Assembly: GCA_024072375.1 (NCBI GenBank)
Contig: CP099617.1
Coordinates: 911,001-975,000, forward strand
DNA from: Sphingomonadaceae bacterium OTU29LAMAA1
Lineage (GTDB): Bacteria > Pseudomonadota > Alphaproteobacteria > Sphingomonadales > Sphingomonadaceae
Length of the DNA stretch: 64,000 nucleotides
Direction of reading: 5' to 3'
How positions within the stretch are numbered: position 1 is the first letter of the stretch; the number at the start of each line of letters is the position of its first letter. Below are positions 63,688 through 64,000 of this stretch, piece by piece. The position numbers and the translations under genes are program-made. Below the pieces are notes generated by a model that was not told where the DNA came from, did no database searches, and worked only from the letters and a program-made list of their open reading frames with translations.

Positions 63688-64000
63688 CGATCGACCTGCG
63701 CGACCGCCGCATCCTCATCGTCGAAGATGAATATCTCGTTGCGGACGATCTGGCGCTGGCGCTACGCGATGCCGGTGCGACGGTGGTCGGGCCGGTCGGC
63801 AGTGTCGCCGACGCATTGTCGCTGATCCGCGCTACCGCCCGGATCGACGGCGCGGTGCTGGACATCAATCTGCACGGCACGATGAGCTATCCCGTCGCCG
63901 AGCTACTGCTGGCGAGGGCGATACCGTTCCTGTTCGCGACCGGGTACGATGCATGTACGGTCGATGAAGCGTATCGATCGATCGTCCATCACGAAAAGCC
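63684..64000 (+). CDS. Response regulator, receiver domain (3' end cut off by window)
   Basis: The frame runs past the window end; 105 residues are visible. The receiver shows the acidic pocket ILIVEDEYLV (Glu14, Asp15), the phosphorylated Asp60 in AVLDINLHG and the switch Thr in FLFATGYD. The INLHG after the Asp resembles regulators associated with HWE-type kinases. Whether an output domain follows is not visible. Confidence 0.9.
   Translation, partial: MTIDLRDRRILIVEDEYLVADDLALALRDAGATVVGPVGSVADALSLIRATARIDGAVLDINLHGTMSYPVAELLLARAIPFLFATGYDACTVDEAYRSIVHHEK

Overview
This 64 kb, GC-rich window looks like ordinary chromosome of a Sphingomonas-type alphaproteobacterium (Sphingomonadales). The evidence is the alphaproteobacterial SOS box in front of lexA, a 14-gene nuo operon with separate nuoC and nuoD followed by birA-coaX-rnj-DUF1467, the pairing of zapA with a small coiled-coil gene, an EcfG-like sigma factor, a large TonB-dependent receptor, and secreted GH31 and GH51 glycosidases. 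I see no rRNA, tRNA, CRISPR array, phage or complete insertion sequence.

Layout. 1-7 kb: end of moeA, lexA with a triple SOS operator, comEC facing gltX, gltA and a small membrane protein. 7-13.5 kb: a signalling-like cluster of a histidine kinase without its phosphoacceptor His, a DUF2336-like protein, a nucleotidyltransferase-like membrane protein and an Hpt protein whose His is Ala, with a divergent two-TM coiled-coil protein of TipN-like architecture. 13.5-14.1 kb: gene-poor, with one possible 51-aa gene. 14.1-32.4 kb (minus strand): nuoA-N, birA, coaX, rnj and DUF1467, read from high to low coordinates; a 43-aa membrane ORF fits exactly between nuoH and nuoI. 32.4-39.9 kb (minus strand): suhB between two palindromic elements, efp, an M23 peptidase, thiE, class I fructose-bisphosphate aldolase, a MazF-type toxin-antitoxin pair, pgk, a MOSC protein and gap.

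40-47 kb: a ZauP-like/zapA pair, a periplasmic hypothetical, a TonB-dependent receptor with five close cysteine pairs, a TPR-AspH hydroxylase and a convergent TPR-sulfotransferase. 47-52.6 kb: a DUF3772/MscS channel, an EcfG-like sigma factor with its own EcfG-type promoter, a TetR regulator and a divergent FAD/NAD(P)-binding protein. 52.7-56 kb: a glutathione-dependent formaldehyde cluster (adhC, VOC protein, purU, fghA). 56-64 kb: GH31 glycosidase, HxlR regulator with a divergent PRISE-type reductase, an ABC1 kinase, GH51 arabinofuranosidase behind a GntR-like operator, and the start of a response regulator.

Respiratory complex I and central carbon metabolism (gltA, gap, pgk, fba) dominate the housekeeping part. 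The observations I rate highest are the 43-aa ORF coupled on both sides inside the nuo operon, the two phospho-relay proteins lacking phosphoacceptor histidines in one cluster, the receptor/hydroxylase/sulfotransferase neighbourhood, and several operators visible as sequence (SOS, EcfG, HxlR, GntR-like, Fur-like). Start codons were chosen from overlaps, Shine-Dalgarno sequences and family N-termini; doubtful ones are marked.
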